A stretch of DNA of 64,000 bases from Epiperipatus broadwayi (taxonomy: Eukaryota > Onychophora > Udeonychophora > Euonychophora > Peripatidae), in contig JAQFVV010000037.1 in assembly GCA_028023455.1 (NCBI GenBank), positions 1,984,001-2,048,000 of the forward strand, in the 5' to 3' direction. How positions within the stretch are numbered: the first letter of the stretch is position 1; every line of letters begins with the position of its first letter. Below the pieces are notes generated by a model. The model saw nothing but the letters and a program-made list of their open reading frames with translations. It made no database searches and was not told the DNA's origin. The position numbers and the translations under genes were made by a program. Positions 61,450 through 64,000 of the stretch are shown piece after piece.

Positions 61450-62240
61450 AAATGTATACATCGAGAAGATAGTTGCAGAAGCATGGATTTTGTTAAGCAT
61501 CCTTGTTGTCTTCATAAGTCCACCAGGAACCTGGACAGCATCTTTTACATCAATCCAGACCTTCAAGGCCAGGTGGTCTGAGAAGACCACTGGGTTGAGA
61601 GATGTCGAATTAGAAAATGGTCTGGGGTGTAGTATAACGGATCAATCAGTGTTTTACATTTATTTGTATAGAAGGAGTATGCACCTGGGGGGAAATAACC
61701 CTGGGCACACATAAATACTCAATTAAGTGGATATATTTTTTATTAAATTAAAATCCCCGAAGAGGATGGTTGCTCTTGACAGGAGGAAATCACCATGTTG
61801 ATCTTGTGTATTACTTTCAGGATTACTGATTCTTCATTCTGTAGATATAAGTAAATAATGTGAAATTGTATTGTTTCCAGTCTTTATTCTGCAGATATAA
61901 GTAAATAATGTGAAATTGTATTGTTTCCAGTCTTTAGGCTCAGGATAAGGCAATTACGGTCCATGAAAATCCAATTTAAATTCAGACGGCCCCAAAATTT
62001 TTTTAATCAGAAAGCTCACTCCCCCAGCTGCTGCTGATCCCATATGAAAATTGTAATACCCAAAAGGTTCAAGTATTTGGGTAATTCCGTGATCCGTGTT
62101 GAAATGGATTTTGGTTTTTGAAAGGCAAACAATATTTGAGGCTTCCTTGATTAACCAATTTTTGATCGCGAAGGCTCATTTGATCGAATTTAGTCCCCTT
62201 ACATTTATGCCCACTATTTTAATTTTCATTAGCATGATTT
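61450..62240 (-). pseudogene. LINE apurinic-type endonuclease domain, decayed
   Basis: From 62235 the - strand reads KIVGINVRGLNSIK, then AFAIKNWLIKEASNIVCLSK with TKIHFN, then GITQILEPFGYYNFHMGSAA with AGGVSFLIKK. This matches the N-terminal half of APE-like endonucleases of non-LTR retrotransposons (I-x-x-N-x-RGLN, then I-x-CL-x-ETK, then GGV-x-x-L). The catalytic Glu of ETK reads SKTK, that is, Lys. The 50-bp duplication at 61836-61935 lies inside and shifts the frame. The C-terminal half (GD-x-N and SDH boxes) is only faintly recognisable. Confidence 0.75.
61836..61935. repeat. 50-bp tandem duplication inside the LINE endonuclease
   Basis: ATTCTG-AGATATAAGTAAA, TAATGTGAAATTGTATTGTT and TCCAGTCTTT occur twice, at 61836 and 61886, with one difference. 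Fifty is not a multiple of three, so the reading frame is broken. Confidence 0.95.
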
Positions 62241-62838
62241 CTGGTGTCGGTTCTTCTCATTTGACTACCAATGATTATTTTGTGATCTGAATTTCAGATA
62301 TAAAATAAATTTATAATTGGACTTATGGTTAGGGTCAGCAAAGGGATGACCATCAGTGAGCTAGTTGGTTGATTAATTTTATTGAACCGATTGTGAGCTT
62401 CAATCTGTTCATAAAGAACAGATTTATTGTCATGTCTAATGTGAGGAGTCCCATTGCAATCCATTTGATTGTGCTTGATCTTGGTCTACATCTGCAGCCA
62501 TTTCATGATTTAAAAGATTTCAGACAGTAGCTGAACCTTGAGTATAACTAATCCTTTTGGGTGATGTATTTACCGGGCCCATTTCTCTCTTGTCCAATGC
62601 ATCTTTTTCCATGTAAAGTTCATTTGTTAAAGAAGTTGATGATAGACCTTAGTGCTACATCATCTTCTAAATTTATTGATTTGCTTTCTTGATTTGTTTC
62701 CACATTGAGTCTGGGTCTTTTTATTTTTTTTCTTTCTTACTTTTGAGCATCCTTGGGATTGAGTTCTCTTGGTCTGATCTGCAGATTGTACTCTGATCAC
62801 TAGATGTATCAGATGTTTCGGGTGAGTTTATATGTGCC

Positions 62839-63755
62839 TCAGAATCTTGGTTTTCTCATGATCATTCTCGTAGTTTCCCTTTTTTTGTGATTATGCTTTT
62901 CCTTCTTCCAGTGGAATGAGGGTACAACATATAGATGGACATTTCTAATCTTGTTGATATCACTCTTGCCTGAATTCCTTGTTGTTATATCAATCTGCAC
63001 CTGTGGAATTGCTTTGTCAGAAGTATCTACAAATGATTCCAATTGATTATTAGATGCCAAGCTTTCATTTCTTTCCCATGTTGGTTCTGTCATATCTTCA
63101 TCATTTGTAGAAACTGGAGGTACATCTGGTATCAGTTCAAGGTTATTTCTATTTATTTCAGGATTTTTGTTACGGTAGTTGCATCTGTGGAAGCGGAATT
63201 TCTTGTCTCCACATCTTATACATATTCTACCAGGCATTTGTGAACCAGGTGATCCTGTCACTTGCATAGAAAGCATTCAGGTGCTACTCCTCGAAATGAT
63301 ATAATAAGTGGTGCATCCTTCACCATGAAAATTGAGGGATATCATATGGTATAACTCCCTTTTTTAATGCTATCGTAAATGTTGCTGTGTTGGTCAGTAC
63401 ATGCATAAATGCACCTCTGCCCTTTTTCTTTGGTATATTCGAATCTAGATATGGCCTCATAGGGATTTAGTAGCTTTTGTAAATCATTGGGTGTAAAGTC
63501 AATAAAACAATTTTTTACTCCTCCATATGCAGTCAATGGTCTGTTAATGTCTATTTGACAAAGACAGAGATTTCCCAAGCTTCGACAATTGTTCATGAAG
63601 ATTGCTTTTTACAAGGGATTGGTAAATTCAATTATTACTCTTCCATATGCAGTCAATGACCTGTTAATGTTTATTTGACAAAGGCAGAGGTTTCCCAAGG
63701 TTCAGCAATTGTTCATGAAGATTGCTTTTTGCAAGGGATTGGTAAATTCAATTAT
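62839..63755 (-). pseudogene. LINE ORF1 (Gag-like) in two frames, with a degenerate zinc knuckle
   Basis: Two frames make up the region: 63596-63342, extended upstream by the repeated 120-bp segment, and 63276-62839. The second begins MLSMQVTGSPGSQMPGRICI and contains RICIRCGDKKFRFHRCNY, with the spacing C-x2-C-x4-x-x4-C of a retroelement zinc knuckle except that the expected His is Phe. It continues with an acidic Asn/Asp-rich stretch and a basic HKKRETTRMIMRK end. The first has GGVKNCFIDFTPNDLQKLLN and YACTDQHSNIYDSIKKG, which I do not recognise beyond position. ORF1 proteins bind element RNA; this copy is broken. Confidence 0.6.
63516..63755 (-). repeat. In-frame 120-bp tandem duplication at the LINE 5' end
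   Basis: TACTC-TCCATATGCAGTCAA, TTTATTTGACAAAG-CAGAG, AATTGTTCATGAAGATTGCT and GGGATTGGTAAATTCAATTA occur at 63516 and 63636. At 120 bp the unit is 40 codons. Both copies encode the segment MNNC...LGNLCLCQI-INR-LTAYG on the - strand. Confidence 0.93.
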
Positions 63756-64000
63756 GAGATATCTCCTATTTGGGTGATGCAGAATTTTAGTGATGTATTG
63801 TCATTGTGTATTCAATTTATTTGACTTGTTATATATTATAAGGCAAATATTATTTGAATATTTTTTACATATTGAATACAGTTTTTTAATAATGATATGT
63901 GATATTCAGTCACTGTAAGTGTCGATAGAGCACAATAATTCTATTCCACTAATCAAAACTAATTTTTTTTTTAAATTTTCTTTAGCTGAGAATGAATTCA

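Larger units (their letters stand above)
58965..63755 (-). mobile_element. Nearly full-length but broken LINE: ORF1, endonuclease, reverse transcriptase, C-terminal region
   Basis: All parts read on the - strand in the expected order: ORF1 (63755 to 62839), an endonuclease domain (about 62240 to 61450), reverse transcriptase (60859 to 60178), then a long post-RT region with a Cys/His cluster (60174 to 59341) and further tail to about 58965. Stops and frameshifts separate the pieces, so it is dead, but order and spacing are preserved over about 4.8 kb. An APE-type endonuclease with YMDD polymerase and long C-terminus suggests the L1/Tx1-like side of non-LTR elements; I cannot settle the clade. 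No poly-A or target duplication was seen at the left end. Confidence 0.85.
50650..64000 (+). other. Intron downstream of the TAZ1 exon, open at the window end
   Basis: The donor GTAAAT at 50650 starts an intron that should end at an exon encoding the remaining zinc ligands of TAZ1 (a VAHC...SSRQII-like peptide). I read the + strand to 64000 and did not find it, so the intron is probably at least 13.3 kb. A TTTCTTTAG acceptor-like string near 63985 is followed by codons that do not fit TAZ1. Two LINE copies on the opposite strand occupy much of it. Confidence 0.65.

Noticed and set aside
63980-64000. Acceptor-like TTTCTTTAG as the start of the next CBP exon
   Set aside because: The following codons do not give the expected Val-Ala-His-Cys continuation of TAZ1 after the split G.
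1-64000. CRISPR arrays, bacterial operons, rRNA genes
   Set aside because: Nothing resembling regular spaced repeats, bacterial gene clusters or ribosomal RNA was seen; the window is animal nuclear DNA.

Overview
This is eukaryotic (metazoan) nuclear DNA. It is extremely AT-rich, has spliceosomal introns, and carries no bacterial-style gene arrangement. The one host gene I can recognise lies on the + strand and encodes a CBP/p300-type histone acetyltransferase and transcriptional co-activator (CREBBP/EP300; nejire in flies). Two exons are visible. The first (30355-30564) encodes a Pro/Ser/Met-rich linker. The second (50421-50649) encodes the first part of the TAZ1 zinc-binding domain and ends inside the domain in phase 1. 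About 19.9 kb of intron separates them, and the exon that must complete TAZ1 is not found before the window ends. The composition, long introns and mix of Merlin, Penelope-like, hAT, pogo and non-LTR elements fit an invertebrate, perhaps an arthropod such as a chelicerate, but the species cannot be fixed from the sequence alone.

Almost everything else is intronic or upstream sequence filled with mobile-element remains. From left to right: a decayed LINE tail (about 1840-2450, -); a decayed hAT transposase fragment (5920-6330, +); a CpG-rich, ORF-poor interval (about 11750-13600) that could hold a promoter or first exon; a Penelope-like element (PLE) with reverse transcriptase and GIY-YIG remains (14552-15520, -), followed by a second PLE tail folded into a 312-bp inverted repeat (16230-16903); tandem duplications (17937-18670, 20600-21130); a pogo/Tigger transposase C-terminus (22600-22765, +); and a 4-kb Merlin transposon with terminal inverted repeats and an 8-bp target duplication (23243-27237). 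The first CBP exon follows.

The 19.9-kb intron contains tandem repeats, a 229-bp near-palindrome (35571-35799), and two related promoter-bearing units flanked by hairpin-ended direct repeats (37371-37787 and 39125-39568). It also holds a LINE reverse-transcriptase relic (40702-41342, -) and two non-autonomous hAT elements with clean target duplications (46000-46251, 49059-49712). After the TAZ1 exon come degenerate repeats, a 5'-truncated LINE with a poly-A tail (55229-55860, -), and a nearly full-length but broken LINE with ORF1, endonuclease and reverse transcriptase (about 58965-63755, -).

The most unusual structure is the unit at 39125-39568. Its two direct-repeat copies carry the same stem-loop, but with the 15-nt loop in opposite orientation, a flip/flop arrangement.
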